A DNA stretch of 64,000 nt from Chloroflexota bacterium (GTDB lineage: Bacteria > Chloroflexota > UBA11872), in contig JAPOYR010000002.1 in assembly GCA_026706485.1 (NCBI GenBank), positions 124,001 through 188,000 of the forward strand, in the 5' to 3' direction. Under the pieces are notes generated by a model, which saw only the letters and a program-made list of their open reading frames with translations, did not search any database and had not been told where the DNA came from. Each line of letters starts with the position of its first letter. The stretch's first letter is position 1. Of this stretch, positions 1-11,128 are shown one piece after another. The position numbers and the translations under genes are program-made.

Positions 1-334
1 CACCGCCGACATCCTGCCCGTGCACAGTCCGCAAAGCACGGTGAGCGTGCTGGCTCAGGGTAACGAAGCCACGGCGGACGGCACGTTGGACGGGACCAAT
101 GGGGCCGATCTCGTGATGCGCCACATTGACGCCGAGGCCGCGATCATGGTGGGCGACCCGGTCGTGACCTCCAGCCTTGGCGGCAGCCTCCCGCGCGGAA
201 TCCCGGTGGGGCGAATCGTGGCCATCGAGGTTTCGCCCACAAGCGTGCTGCGCCAGGCGATCGTGGAGCCGCTGGTGCAGCCCGAGCATTTGGACGTCGT
301 CCAGGTCATCCTGGGACAGACCGCCGGGGCGTAG
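1..334 (+). CDS. mreC: Rod shape-determining protein MreC, C-terminal part (5' truncated by window edge)
   Basis: This is the last ~110 residues of MreC, the periplasmic scaffold of the elongasome that links MreB to PBP2 and RodA. The reading frame is open from base 2 to the TAG at 332-334. The visible part is the conserved beta-rich C-terminal domain, including GDPVVTSSLGG and GIPVGRI, which are typical of MreC ends, followed by a short tail. The N-terminal membrane segment and coiled coil lie outside the window. mreD starts 2 bases downstream, and mrdA and rodA follow, which is the classic mreCD-mrdA-rodA order. The identification rests on both sequence and neighbourhood. Confidence 0.88.
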   Translation, partial: TADILPVHSPQSTVSVLAQGNEATADGTLDGTNGADLVMRHIDAEAAIMVGDPVVTSSLGGSLPRGIPVGRIVAIEVSPTSVLRQAIVEPLVQPEHLDVVQVILGQTAGA

Positions 335-336
335 GC

Positions 337-903
337 ATGATTTCGCATCTCGGCACGGCCGCGCGCGGTGTGCGCTGGCTTCCATCGCCCGGCACATTGG
401 CGGCGGCGCTGTTCCTGGCGCTGCTGGCGCTGGTGCAAACCTCGGTATTGCCCTACTTCGAGATCATGGGCGCGCAGCCGTCGCTGGTCCTGGTCAGCGT
501 CGTGATCCTGGCCACGATGCAGGTGGGGACGCGGGCCCTCGGCTGGGGCTTCGGCGGCGGGCTGTTGGTCGACCTGTTCTCGGCCGCGCCCCTCGGAACC
601 AACGCCCTGCTGTTCACGTTGATCGCCTATCTGGCCGGCGGCGGCTTCGGCGGCGTCGACCGTGCGAACGTGCTCATCCCGGCCGTCGCGGTCGCGCTCG
701 CAACCGCCGCCTACTACCCAAGCGTGCTGCTGGCCCTGCAGCTGCAGGGCCTCGACATCTCGTGGGAGGCCCATCTGCCCGCCCGCTTGTGGCCGGCGAT
801 CGGCGTCAATCTTGGCGCCGCGGCGGTGCTCTACTACCCGGTGCGGGTGCTCGAACGCTGGACGCACGGTCGCCCAATTCCGACGTTTCGAGGAGTACGC
901 TAG
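337..903 (+). CDS. mreD: Rod shape-determining protein MreD
   Basis: A 188-residue, very hydrophobic protein with about five predicted membrane segments, matching the usual 160-190 residue size of MreD. MreD is an inner-membrane elongasome component that works with MreC to regulate PBP2/RodA. The segment GWGFGGGLLVDLFSAAPLGTNAL resembles the conserved GFxxGLxxDxxSxxPLG region of the family (cut here as GFGGGLLVDLFSAAPLG). It starts at ATG 337, two bases after the mreC stop, and is probably translationally coupled to it. mrdA follows after 5 bases. MreD is poorly conserved, so synteny carries much of the weight. Confidence 0.88.
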   Translation: MISHLGTAARGVRWLPSPGTLAAALFLALLALVQTSVLPYFEIMGAQPSLVLVSVVILATMQVGTRALGWGFGGGLLVDLFSAAPLGTNALLFTLIAYLAGGGFGGVDRANVLIPAVAVALATAAYYPSVLLALQLQGLDISWEAHLPARLWPAIGVNLGAAAVLYYPVRVLERWTHGRPIPTFRGVR

Positions 904-908
904 AAGCC

Positions 909-2861
909 ATGGCGGCGAACGGCGGGCCAAGCGATCAATCGGCGGCGGGGGCGCCTGGAACCAAGAGCGACGGCGGCGCGAGCGCCAATCGCAAGCTCAG
1001 GCGCGGCCTGATCCTCGGTGGCGCGGTGGTGGCGGCCAATACGGCTCTGGCGGGACGGCTCTGGCAACTCCAGGTCGTAGAAACCGAGACCTACCAGGAG
1101 CAAGCGGCGCGAAATCGTCTGCGAACCGAACCGGTGCGGCCGGTCCGCGGTCTGGTGTTTGACCGCAACCGCGAGCCGTTGGTGCGCAACGTCCCCGTGT
1201 TCGGTGTATGGGTCACACCGGCCGACGTGCCCAAGTCTCGCGAAGGCTCAATCATCGCCAGCCTGGCCGCCCTCACGGGGGAGCAACCCGACGACGTGCG
1301 CCTCAAGTTGTCGCAAGCCCGCTACGACCCGGGGCGCCCGGTGCAGGTGGCGGCGGACGTGCAGCGGGACTCGGCGCTGGCGATCGAGGAGCGACGCCAC
1401 GACCTGCCGGGCGTGCAGGTTCGTTCCGGGATTCGTCGGCACTATCTCCACGGCGACATCTTTGGGCACATGCTGGGATTCGTCGGTCCCGTTCCGGCCG
1501 AGTCGCTGGAGGAATACCAGGCGCTTGGCGTGGGCTTCGACGAAACGGTCGGGCTGGCGGGCCTGGAACGCCAATTCCAGGGGGCGCTGCGCGGTGCCGA
1601 CGGCTCGCGGAGAGTCCAGATCGACGCGCTGGGGCGCGAGCTAAGCGAGATCGAATCCGAAGCGCCGGTCGAGGGACGACACCTCGTGCTGACGGTCTCC
1701 GTTCGCGAGCAGCGGGCCATCCGCGAGATTCTGGCGCGGCATCTGGCCCTCCGTGACTCCGGCGCCGGGGTCGCCGTCGTCATTCGACCGGAGGACGGAT
1801 CGATCGTGGCGCTGGCCAGCCTGCCGGACTACGACAACAACGCCTTCGGAGTGGGCGGAGATCCCAGCGTGCTGACGCGGCTGGTCACCGATCCGCGCCG
1901 CCCCCTCATCAACCACGCGGTGGCCGGCCTCTACCCGCCCGGATCCAGCTACAAGGTCATTGCGGCCTCGGCGGCGCTCGAAACGGGGATCGTCTTGCCG
2001 CAAACCAAGATCCGGTGCGACGGACAGTTGGTGCTGCCGACCGGCTGGGCCTTCAACGACTGGCTGGCGACCGGCCACGGCATGGTGGACCTGCACCGGG
2101 GCATTTCGGAGTCGTGCAACATCTACTTCTACAACATCTCCGGCGGCAACCCGTATACCAACCTCACCGGGTTCGGCAACCGGCGGCTGGTGGAGTTCGA
2201 GCGAGGGTTCGGATTCGGCGAAGTCAGCGGGATCGACCTTCCCGGCGAGGCGGCCGGCCTTGTCCCAACCGCCGAATGGAAGCAGGGCAACCTGGGACAG
2301 CCCTGGGTGACGGGCGACACCTACCACGCGGCCATCGGCCAGGGGCTGGTGCAGGTCACGCCGCTGCAGATCGCCATGATGTATGCGGCCTTGGGCAACG
2401 GTGGGCGCCTGCTGCGCCCGCGCCTGGTGGACCGCATCGTGGACTCGCAGGGCAACGTGCTCCAGCGCCTGCCCATCAGCGAGCGGGGGCAATTGCCCGT
2501 CTCGGACGAGCACCTGCGCCTGATCCGCAATGCGCTTCTGGAGGCCGTCAACGGTCGCAATGGCACTGGCAAGTGGGCCCGCTCTGAATTCGCCGTCGTG
2601 GCCGGAAAAACCGGCACCGCCGAGTACAGCGGAACGCGGGACTCCCAGGGCAAGCTCCCGAGCCATGCGTGGTTTGCGGGCTACGCCCCGGCGGGCAACC
2701 CCGAATACGCATTCGCCGTCCTGGTTCGCGACGGCGGCGAGGGCGCATTCGCGGCCGCGCCGATCGCGCGGGACATCATCGACTACTTGATGACGGGTGA
2801 AATGCCCCCGCTGCCCCAGGACCGTCCGGACTTCATCCCGCCAACCCGGCGGCTGGCATGA
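909..2861 (+). CDS. mrdA: Peptidoglycan transpeptidase PBP2 (class B penicillin-binding protein)
   Basis: A 650-residue class B penicillin-binding protein that cross-links peptidoglycan during side-wall growth. One N-terminal membrane anchor (about residues 34-52) precedes the dimerisation/pedestal region, which includes RGLVFDRN. The transpeptidase domain has all three catalytic motifs: SSYK with nucleophile Ser346 and Lys349, SCN at 402-404, and KTGT at 567-570. ATG 909 was chosen because it lies just after the mreD stop; longer readings of the frame run back through mreD. The rodA start overlaps its stop as ATGA, which suggests that PBP2 and RodA are made in matched amounts. Confidence 0.94.
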   Translation: MAANGGPSDQSAAGAPGTKSDGGASANRKLRRGLILGGAVVAANTALAGRLWQLQVVETETYQEQAARNRLRTEPVRPVRGLVFDRNREPLVRNVPVFGVWVTPADVPKSREGSIIASLAALTGEQPDDVRLKLSQARYDPGRPVQVAADVQRDSALAIEERRHDLPGVQVRSGIRRHYLHGDIFGHMLGFVGPVPAESLEEYQALGVGFDETVGLAGLERQFQGALRGADGSRRVQIDALGRELSEIESEAPVEGRHLVLTVSVREQRAIREILARHLALRDSGAGVAVVIRPEDGSIVALASLPDYDNNAFGVGGDPSVLTRLVTDPRRPLINHAVAGLYPPGSSYKVIAASAALETGIVLPQTKIRCDGQLVLPTGWAFNDWLATGHGMVDLHRGISESCNIYFYNISGGNPYTNLTGFGNRRLVEFERGFGFGEVSGIDLPGEAAGLVPTAEWKQGNLGQPWVTGDTYHAAIGQGLVQVTPLQIAMMYAALGNGGRLLRPRLVDRIVDSQGNVLQRLPISERGQLPVSDEHLRLIRNALLEAVNGRNGTGKWARSEFAVVAGKTGTAEYSGTRDSQGKLPSHAWFAGYAPAGNPEYAFAVLVRDGGEGAFAAAPIARDIIDYLMTGEMPPLPQDRPDFIPPTRRLA

Positions 2862-4024
2862 CGCACGTCCTGCGGCGCTTCGATCTTGCCGTCATCATTC
2901 CGTCGATCGCGCTGGTCTCGGCTGGGATTCTCATGCTCTCCACCACCGGCGATCCCGGCCAAACAGGCCTGGATCACAAGGCGGTGCAGCAGGGCGTATT
3001 CGTGGCCATTGGATTCGCCATCGCCCTGGTGATGGCCTTCCTCGACTATCGGCTGCTCAATGCCGTGGCGCTGCCGGCATTCATTCTCGGGACGATCCTG
3101 GTTGCCGCCGTGGTGGTATTCGGCGACGCCAGCCTGGGCGCCCAGCGCTGGTTCGTGGTGGGGCCCATCGTGATTCAGCCGTCCGAGATCATGAAGCTCG
3201 CCGTCATCGTCTTTCTGGCACGGTTCCTGGCGCGGCGCGGCGAACGCGTCCGTTCCATTCGGACGCTGCTGCTGAGCTTGCTCATCGTGCTGGCGCCCGC
3301 GGCCCTGGTATTCATCGAGCCGGATCTCGGTTCGGCGTTGGTATTCGTGGCGATCTGGTTGGCGATGGTGTTCGTCGCCGGCGCGCGCTGGTGGCATGCG
3401 CTGATTCCGGCGGGGATAGCCTTGGCCGCCTTCCCCTTCGGCTGGTTCTTTGCGCAGGACTACATGCGTGAGCGCTTCGTCGCGTTCCTCGACCCCGGGA
3501 GCGATCCGCTTGGCGCCGGCTATAACGTGCTGCAGGCCCGGATTTCGATTGGCTCGGGCGGCTGGTGGGGGCAGGGCATTGGCCAGGGCACGCAGTCGCA
3601 ACTCGAGTTTCTGCGCGTCCGCGACACGGACTTCATCTTCGCCGTGCTGGGCGAGCAGCTGGGATTCGTGGGCGCCCTGGGCGTCATCTTGTTCTTCGCC
3701 ATCCTGCTCATCCAGGCCGTGATCATCTCCATTCGCGCGCGCGACGATTTTGGCCGCTACCTCGCCATCGGCATTGCGGGCATGCTGTTCTTCCAATCGT
3801 TCGTCAACATCGGCATGAACGTGGGGCTGATGCCGGTGACCGGCATCACGCTTCCGCTGCTCAGCTTTGGCCGCAACTCGCTCGTGGTCACGCTGGCGGC
3901 CATCGGCATCCTGCTCAGCATCAATGCGCACCGCACGGCCGCCCCGCACCGTCAGCAGGGCGTCTGGTGGGTGTCGAGCGTCAGGCGGCTGACGGCCGGC
4001 CCCGGGTCTTCGCCGCGGCCGTGA
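2858..4024 (+). CDS. rodA: Peptidoglycan glycosyltransferase RodA (SEDS family)
   Basis: A 388-residue polytopic SEDS protein with about ten membrane segments. RodA polymerises lipid II into glycan strands and pairs with PBP2, whose gene overlaps it by four bases. Family signatures are visible: GAQRWFVVGPIVIQPSE, an acidic DTDFIF motif, and PVTGITLPLLSFG near the C-terminus. The usual GGSS-like tail of that last motif reads GRNS here, a mild deviation. RodA rather than FtsW is inferred from the mreCD-mrdA context. The thrB start GTG overlaps the rodA TGA, so a housekeeping metabolic gene is coupled to the cell-shape operon. Confidence 0.92.
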   Translation: MTHVLRRFDLAVIIPSIALVSAGILMLSTTGDPGQTGLDHKAVQQGVFVAIGFAIALVMAFLDYRLLNAVALPAFILGTILVAAVVVFGDASLGAQRWFVVGPIVIQPSEIMKLAVIVFLARFLARRGERVRSIRTLLLSLLIVLAPAALVFIEPDLGSALVFVAIWLAMVFVAGARWWHALIPAGIALAAFPFGWFFAQDYMRERFVAFLDPGSDPLGAGYNVLQARISIGSGGWWGQGIGQGTQSQLEFLRVRDTDFIFAVLGEQLGFVGALGVILFFAILLIQAVIISIRARDDFGRYLAIGIAGMLFFQSFVNIGMNVGLMPVTGITLPLLSFGRNSLVVTLAAIGILLSINAHRTAAPHRQQGVWWVSSVRRLTAGPGSSPRP

Positions 4025-4959
4025 GCGGCCCCGGTTGGGCCGAGGTTGCCGTCCCCGCGTCGTCGGGGAATCTGGGCGCCGGTTTCGACGCGCTTGGCTT
4101 GGCGCTGGAACTGCGGAACACCTACAGGTTCGAGCCCAGCAGCCACGACCACATCGAGGCCACCGGAAAGTTCGCCGAATTCGTGCCGCGCGATGTCCGG
4201 CGCAATCTGGCCTTTCGCGCGTTCCGGTCCCTGGCGCCGGCGGCGGCCGGTCCCTACCGATTGCACGCTCGGCGGATCATCCCCGCCCAAGGCGGCCTGG
4301 GCAGCTCGGCCAGCGCCATCGTTGGCGGACTCGTGGCGGCCACGCTCGCCTTCGACCTTGACGTGCCCCAGGACGACCTGCTGCGGCGGGCGGTCGAGCT
4401 CGAGGGGCATGCGGACAACGTGGCGCCCGCGTTGCTGGGCGGCATGGTGGTCACCGTGCCGGACGGACCCGACCTGGCCTGGCTGCGACTCGAGTTCCCG
4501 GCAACGGTCGGGATCGTGCTGGTCGTGCCGGGCTACCGGGTGCCTACGCACCGCGCGCGCCAGGCCCTGCCCGACGAAGTCCCGCGGGCCGACGCCGTGG
4601 CCAACCTCGCCCGTGCGGCGCTGATGGTGGGCGCCGTGAGCCAGGAGCGTTTCGACCTGTTTCAGGAATCCATGACCGACCGGCTGCACCAGCCGTACCG
4701 CGCCACGTTGAATCCGGCGCTGGAACCCTGTATGGCTGCCGCGCGTGAAGCGGGCGCCTACGGCACCGCGCTTAGCGGATCGGGCCCCACGGTCATTGCC
4801 TTCGGCCCGCGCGACCGCAACCTCTCGGTCGCCAGCTCGATGGCCGACGCCTGCCTCGACAGCGGCCACTCGTGCGAGACCTACGTGGTCAGCGCCGCGG
4901 TTGAGGGCGCACACCCAACCGAGGCCTGGCGAACGCGGACGCGGCCGGCCGACCTATAA
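4021..4959 (+). CDS. thrB: Homoserine kinase
   Basis: A 312-residue GHMP-family kinase that phosphorylates homoserine with ATP, the step before threonine synthase. The GHMP ATP-binding motif PAQGGLGSSASA begins at about residue 88. The N-terminal VPASSGNLGAGFDALGLAL and C-terminal LSGSGPTVIAF are typical of ThrB. The GTG start at 4021 overlaps the rodA stop (GTGA) and gives the normal ThrB N-terminus; upstream extensions run through rodA. The stop TAA (4957-4959) lies inside a TATAAT box, the presumed guaA promoter. thrC and hom are not in this window. Confidence 0.9.
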   Translation: MSGPGWAEVAVPASSGNLGAGFDALGLALELRNTYRFEPSSHDHIEATGKFAEFVPRDVRRNLAFRAFRSLAPAAAGPYRLHARRIIPAQGGLGSSASAIVGGLVAATLAFDLDVPQDDLLRRAVELEGHADNVAPALLGGMVVTVPDGPDLAWLRLEFPATVGIVLVVPGYRVPTHRARQALPDEVPRADAVANLARAALMVGAVSQERFDLFQESMTDRLHQPYRATLNPALEPCMAAAREAGAYGTALSGSGPTVIAFGPRDRNLSVASSMADACLDSGHSCETYVVSAAVEGAHPTEAWRTRTRPADL

Positions 4960-4960
4960 T
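4955..4960 (+). promoter_or_regulatory. Candidate sigma-A -10 box (TATAAT) for the guaA-pur operon
   Basis: A perfect TATAAT covers the last bases of thrB, including its TAA stop. No good -35 hexamer is seen 16-18 bases upstream. Transcription would start near 4967, either almost at the GTG at 4972 or about 40 bases before an AGGGAGG ribosome-binding site at 5006-5012. Confidence 0.5.
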
Positions 4961-4971
4961 CGGCCGTCGGC

Positions 4972-6627
4972 GTGCACCGTCGCCTGAACGCGCGGCGGGC
5001 GCCGCAGGGAGGCCTACTGCTCACCGAATCGAGCGCGCGCGGAGTTGTCCCACGCGCGGACGCGACCGGCGTCGGCGCGGACATCGCTGCATCGGTCGGA
5101 CACGAGACCATCGCGGTCCTCGACTTCGGGTCGCAGTACAGCCAGCTCATCGCGCGGCGAATCCGCGAAGTCGGCGTCCGCACCGAGCTCCTGGCCCCTG
5201 ACCAACTGGGCACGGTCGATCGCCGCAACCTGCGCGGCATCGTGCTCTCCGGCGGTCCAGCCAGCGTCTACGCGCCGGGTGCCCCGCAGCTTCCGGCAGA
5301 CGTGCTCGACGCGGGCGTCCCCATCCTGGGCATCTGCTACGGCATGCAGCTGCTCAGCCACAGCCTGGGCGGCCGCGTGCAAGCCGCGGCACGGCGCGAA
5401 TACGGTCCGGCGCGCGTGCGCGTCGCCGACGGCGCACACCCGCTGTTCGCCGGCCTGCCGCCGTCTTTTGACGTGTGGATGAGCCATGGCGACGTGGTCG
5501 AAGAACTGCCGCCCGGCTTTCGCTCGGTCGCCGCAACCGCACACTCGCCCACGGCGGCCATGTCCAACGGCAACGGCGTGAGCGCGCTGCAGTTCCATCC
5601 CGAGGTCCGGCACACGTCGCACGGGCTGGATCTGCTGCGCAACTTCGCGCGCGACATCTGCGGCTGCCGCGGTGACTGGACCCCCGCGTCGCTCGTGCGG
5701 GAGGCCATCGGCGACATTCGCCGCCGTGCCGCCGGCGCCCGCGTGATCTGCGGGCTCAGCGGCGGCGTCGACAGCGCCGTCACCGCCGCGCTGGTGCACG
5801 CCGCCATCGGCGACCGGCTTACCTGCATCCTGATCGACACCGGCTTGCTGCGCGCGGATGAAGTGGCGCAGGTCCGAGACGCGCTGCACACCAGCCAAAA
5901 CCTCGACCTCAGTGTCGTTGACGCGGCGGAGGAGTTCCTGCGCGCCCTGCAGGGCGTGACCGACCCGGAGCGGAAGCGCGCCATCATCGGCGAGGCCTTC
6001 ATTCGCGCCTTCGAGCGCGAGGCCGGCCGCATCGACGACGCGCGCTTCCTGGCGCAGGGCACGATCTACCCCGACGTGATCGAAAGCGGCGGTCGGGTAG
6101 GGGCGGCAGTCATCAAATCGCATCACAACGTCGGCGGGTTGCCCGACCGGCTCGGCCTGGAATTGCTGGAGCCGCTGCGCGAGCTCTTCAAGGACGAAGT
6201 GCGAGCCGTGGGACGCGAGCTCGGCCTCCCGGGATCGATCGTCGACCGCCAGCCGTTTCCCGGGCCGGGACTCGCCGTGCGCGCGCTCGGCGACCTGACG
6301 CCCGCGCGAGTCGAAACCCTGCGGGCAGCCGATGCCATCGTGCTCGAAGAGCTGGAACCGATCGCCGCCGCGCATTCCCTCGCGCAGTACTTCGCCGTGC
6401 TGCCGGGCGTGCGCAGCGTCGGCGTGATGGGCGACGAGCGCACCTACGGCGAGCTGGTGGCCGTCCGGGCCGTAACATCCGACGACTTTATGACCGCCGA
6501 CTGGGCGCGTATCCCCGCCGACGTGCTGGCGCGCATCTCCAGCCGGCTGGTGAACGAAGTCCCAGGCGTCAATCGCGTGGTCTACGACATCACCTCCAAG
6601 CCGCCCGGGACCATCGAATGGGAGTAA
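4972..6627 (+). CDS. guaA: GMP synthase (glutamine-hydrolysing)
   Basis: Converts XMP to GMP using glutamine and ATP. The N-terminal class I amidotransferase domain has [12 protein letters not shown], the nucleophile Cys in GICYGMQLL (about residue 122 from GTG 4972) and a HPEV His. The ATP-pyrophosphatase domain has the PP-loop LSGGVDSAV, and the C-terminal dimerisation domain ends [11 protein letters not shown]. From GTG 4972 the protein is 551 residues, about 25 more than usual. That GTG has no ribosome-binding site, whereas AGGGAGG at 5006-5012 sits 4 bases before an in-frame CTG at 5017, giving 536 residues. The start is therefore uncertain. guaA leads the purine operon and overlaps purD. 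Confidence 0.93.
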   Translation: MHRRLNARRAPQGGLLLTESSARGVVPRADATGVGADIAASVGHETIAVLDFGSQYSQLIARRIREVGVRTELLAPDQLGTVDRRNLRGIVLSGGPASVYAPGAPQLPADVLDAGVPILGICYGMQLLSHSLGGRVQAAARREYGPARVRVADGAHPLFAGLPPSFDVWMSHGDVVEELPPGFRSVAATAHSPTAAMSNGNGVSALQFHPEVRHTSHGLDLLRNFARDICGCRGDWTPASLVREAIGDIRRRAAGARVICGLSGGVDSAVTAALVHAAIGDRLTCILIDTGLLRADEVAQVRDALHTSQNLDLSVVDAAEEFLRALQGVTDPERKRAIIGEAFIRAFEREAGRIDDARFLAQGTIYPDVIESGGRVGAAVIKSHHNVGGLPDRLGLELLEPLRELFKDEVRAVGRELGLPGSIVDRQPFPGPGLAVRALGDLTPARVETLRAADAIVLEELEPIAAAHSLAQYFAVLPGVRSVGVMGDERTYGELVAVRAVTSDDFMTADWARIPADVLARISSRLVNEVPGVNRVVYDITSKPPGTIEWE

Positions 6628-7915
6628 ACGTGCAGCACCCGGACCCGAAGCTCCTGGTCGTGGGCGGCGGCGGCCGCGAGCACGCAATCTGCTGGCGGCT
6701 GCGGCAGGACCGCCCACACGCCGAGATCTACTGCGCGCCGGGCAACGCAGGCGCCGCGGAAGTCGCCCGCACGCTCGACATTGGGGCGGGCGACATTGAC
6801 GACCTCGTCCATTGGGCGCGATCCGAGCGTCCCGACATGGTGGTCGTCGGTCCGGAGGATCCCTTGATCGACGGGCTCGTGGACGAACTGCAAACAATCG
6901 GGGTGCCGGCCTTTGGACCGTCGCGGCGCGCGGCGGAGATCGAAGGCAGCAAGGCCTTTTCGAGTGCCCTGGTCACACGGCTCGGCGTGCCGGCGCCCGT
7001 CCACGCCACCTTCGTCAACGTCGACGAGGCGCTGGCCTACGTGGAAGACGAGCCCGACGGAGTCGTGGTCAAGGCCGACGGCCCGGCCCTTGGCAAGGGC
7101 GTGATCGTCTGCGGCACCCCCGAGGAAGCCGATGCGGCGATTCGCCGGATGATGGTCGACGGCGCGTTCGGCGCCTCGGGATCGCGCGTGGTGGTGCAAG
7201 AGCTGCTGCATGGTCCCGAGCTGTCGGTGCTCGCGCTGTCGGACGGCACGACCTTTCGCACCATCGGCGTGGCCCGCGACTACAAGCGGATCGGCGACGG
7301 CGATCGAGGACCCAACACCGGCGGCGTGGGCAGCTACACGCCCGTGCCGGACGCGCCCGCGGCGCTCGTGGCGCGCGTCGAGCGCGAGATCATCGCCCCG
7401 GTCCTGGCCCGGCTGCGGGCGGAGGGACGACCCTATGTCGGCGTTCTATTCGCGGGACTCATCCTCACGGCCGAGGGCCCCAAGGTGATCGAGTTCAATT
7501 GCCGCATGGGCGATCCCGAAACCCAGGTGCTGTTGCCGGTGCTGCCAGGCGACTTTGTTGACCTCATCGACGCCGCGGTGAGCGGCACGCTGGACCGCAC
7601 GGAAATCCCACCGCCCGAACAGGCGGCGGTCGCCGTCGTGCTGACGTCCAAGGGTTACCCCGGCCCGTCCGAAAGCGGCCTCCCGATCGACGGGCTGGAC
7701 GCCGTCGACCGCGGACTGATCTTTCACGCGGGCACGGAGCGGCGAGACGGCGCGGTGCGGACCGCAGGAGGTCGCGTCCTCGCCGCCGTGGGCATCGCCG
7801 ACGACCTCGGCGAGGCACGCGACGAGGCCTATTCCCTCGCCGCCTCGATCCGCTTTCGAGGCGCGGGCTACCGCTCCGACATCGCTGCCGACGCGCTCGG
7901 CATGGCGGTCGCGTT

Positions 7916-7919
<4 letters not shown>
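6618..7919 (+). CDS. purD: Phosphoribosylamine-glycine ligase (GARS)
   Basis: An ATP-grasp enzyme of 433 residues that joins glycine to phosphoribosylamine, the second step of purine synthesis. The N-terminal motif [15 protein letters not shown] is diagnostic, followed by [13 protein letters not shown] and the ATP-grasp signature [15 protein letters not shown] 6618 overlaps the end of guaA by 10 bases; an in-frame GTG at 6630, just after the guaA stop, is an alternative. purB overlaps its stop as GTGA. The length is normal for the monofunctional enzyme. Confidence 0.95.
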
Positions 7920-9255
<1,336 letters not shown>

Positions 9256-9259
<4 letters not shown>

Positions 9260-10137
9260 CGACGAACACGGTTACCCAAACCGATCTGGAGGGCCTGCGG
9301 CTCATCAACCGCGGGAAAGTGCGTGACATTTACGACCTCGACGACAAGCTGCTGATCGTCACCACCGACCGCATTTCGGCATTCGACCACGTGCTGCCAA
9401 CGGCCATTCCGGACAAGGGCGCCGTGCTTACGGGCATGTCGGAGCGCTGGTTCGGTCTCACTGAAGATATCGTGCCGAACCACCTCATCACGACCGACGT
9501 GGACGCCATGGGCGACGACGTGCGCCGGCACGCCGACGTGCTGCGCGGCCGGACCATGCTGGTCAAGCGCGCCGAGCGCATCGACGCCGAGTGCGTCGTG
9601 CGCGGATACATCACCGGCTCCGGCTGGGTGGATTACCAGCGCACCGGCCAGATCTGCGGCATCGACATCCCGTCCGGGATGAAAGAGGCCGAGCCCTTTG
9701 CCGATACGCTGTTCACGCCCGCGACGAAGGCCGAAACCGGCCACGACGAGAACATCAGCTTCGCCCAACTGAGCGAGCTGGTGGGCACCGAGCTGGCCGG
9801 GCGCCTGCGGGACGTCAGCATTGCGGTGTATTCCCGCGGCCGCGACTACGCGGGCGAGCGCGGCATCATCCTGGCCGACACCAAGTTTGAGTTTGGCTGG
9901 GTCGACGGCGAGCTGACCTTGATCGACGAGGTCCTCACGCCGGATTCGTCCCGGTTCTGGGACGTGGCGGAATACGACGTGGGCCTTTCGCCGCCGAGCT
10001 TCGACAAGCAGATCGTGCGCAACCACCTGATCGAGATCGGTTGGGATCGGGAACCGCCGATCCCCGCGCTGCCGGAGGCGATCGTGGAGCGCACCGCCGC
10101 GCGCTATCGCGAGATCCGCGAGCGCCTGGCGGCGTGA
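9256..10137 (+). CDS. purC: Phosphoribosylaminoimidazole-succinocarboxamide synthase (SAICAR synthase)
   Basis: A 293-residue ATP-dependent ligase that couples aspartate to CAIR. Family features seen are RGKVRDIYDL near the N-terminus, TTDRISAFDHVLPT, the VVRGYITGSGW segment and LADTKFEFG. ATG 9256 overlaps the purB stop (ATGA); longer readings lie inside purB. Its substrate CAIR needs PurE/PurK, which are not in this cluster. Confidence 0.96.
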
Positions 10138-10430
10138 GCGGCCTGCCCCAGATCTACACCGCGCACGTGTTCGTGCGTCTCAAACCGGGCGTCAACGACC
10201 CGCAGGGGGCCACCGTCGCGGCGGGACTGCGCGACCTGGATTTCGACGGCATTCGCGACGTGCGCGTCGGCAAGATCGTCGATGTCGAGCTGGCCGCGCC
10301 GGACGCTGTGACCGCGCGCGCGCGTGTCGAGGCCATGTGCGAGCAGCTGCTGACCAATCCCGTGATCGAGGAATTCGAGCTGGAGCTGATCGAGCCACAA
10401 CCGCTCAAACTCAGCGACACCGCCTGGTAG
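10134..10430 (+). CDS. purS: FGAM synthase subunit PurS
   Basis: A small 98-residue protein that bridges PurQ and PurL in the three-part FGAM synthase and helps channel ammonia. The N-terminus AHVFVRLKPGVNDPQG and the middle DVRVGKIVDVEL match the PurS pattern. The GTG start at 10134 overlaps the purC stop (GTGA); longer frames are inside purC. Its presence fits the short PurL and separate PurQ that follow. Confidence 0.94.
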   Translation: MSGLPQIYTAHVFVRLKPGVNDPQGATVAAGLRDLDFDGIRDVRVGKIVDVELAAPDAVTARARVEAMCEQLLTNPVIEEFELELIEPQPLKLSDTAW

Positions 10431-10435
10431 CCAGC

Positions 10436-11128
10436 GTGCGCGCGGCGGTCATCGTCTTTCCGGGCAGCAACTGCGACACCGACACGCACCATGCGCTGAC
10501 GGAAGTGATGGGGGTGCGGACTGATCTCGTCTGGCACGCCACGCCGTCGCTGGACGGCTACGACCTGGTGATCCTGCCGGGCGGATTCAGCTACGGGGAC
10601 TACCTGCGCACCGGCGCGATGGCGGCGCAGGCCCGTGTGATGCGCGCCGTGCGCGAAGCGGCCAACCGCGGCGTGCCGGTGCTCGGCATCTGCAACGGTT
10701 TCCAGATCCTGCTCGAATCGGGCTTGCTCCCCGGCGCGATGCTGCCCAATTCCTGCGTGGAGTTCCGTTGCGAGTGGGTGCACGTGCGGGTGGAGACGCG
10801 CCGCACGCCGTTTACGGAATCGGCCGACGTGGGCCAGGTCCTGCGCATGCCCATCGCGCACGGCGAAGGCAACTACGTCGCCGACGCCTCCACGCTCGAC
10901 GCGCTGCACGACAACGACCAGGTCGTCTGGCGCTACACCGACGCCGACGGCAGCCGCACGGCGGAGGCCAACCCCAACGGCTCGGTCGGCGACATTGCCG
11001 GCATCTGCAACGCTCAAGGCAATGTGGTTGGGCTCATGCCCCACCCCGAGCGCTGCAGCGAGACCGCGCTCGGCGGCACCGACGGGCGCATGGTGTGGGA
11101 GTCCGTGCTCGCTCGCGTGACCGCGTGA
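10436..11128 (+). CDS. purQ: FGAM synthase glutaminase subunit PurQ
   Basis: A 230-residue class I glutamine amidotransferase that feeds ammonia to PurL. It has FPGSNCDTD at the N-terminus, the nucleophile Cys in GICNGFQIL, and the catalytic His-Glu pair in MPHPERC. The GTG start at 10436, five bases after the purS stop, gives the standard N-terminus; longer readings overlap purS. The purL GTG overlaps its TGA. Confidence 0.95.
   Translation: MRAAVIVFPGSNCDTDTHHALTEVMGVRTDLVWHATPSLDGYDLVILPGGFSYGDYLRTGAMAAQARVMRAVREAANRGVPVLGICNGFQILLESGLLPGAMLPNSCVEFRCEWVHVRVETRRTPFTESADVGQVLRMPIAHGEGNYVADASTLDALHDNDQVVWRYTDADGSRTAEANPNGSVGDIAGICNAQGNVVGLMPHPERCSETALGGTDGRMVWESVLARVTA

Noticed and set aside
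5014-6897. A 627-codon minus-strand open frame across guaA and purD
   Set aside because: The plus strand carries full guaA and purD motifs; the antisense product is low-complexity and crosses a gene boundary.
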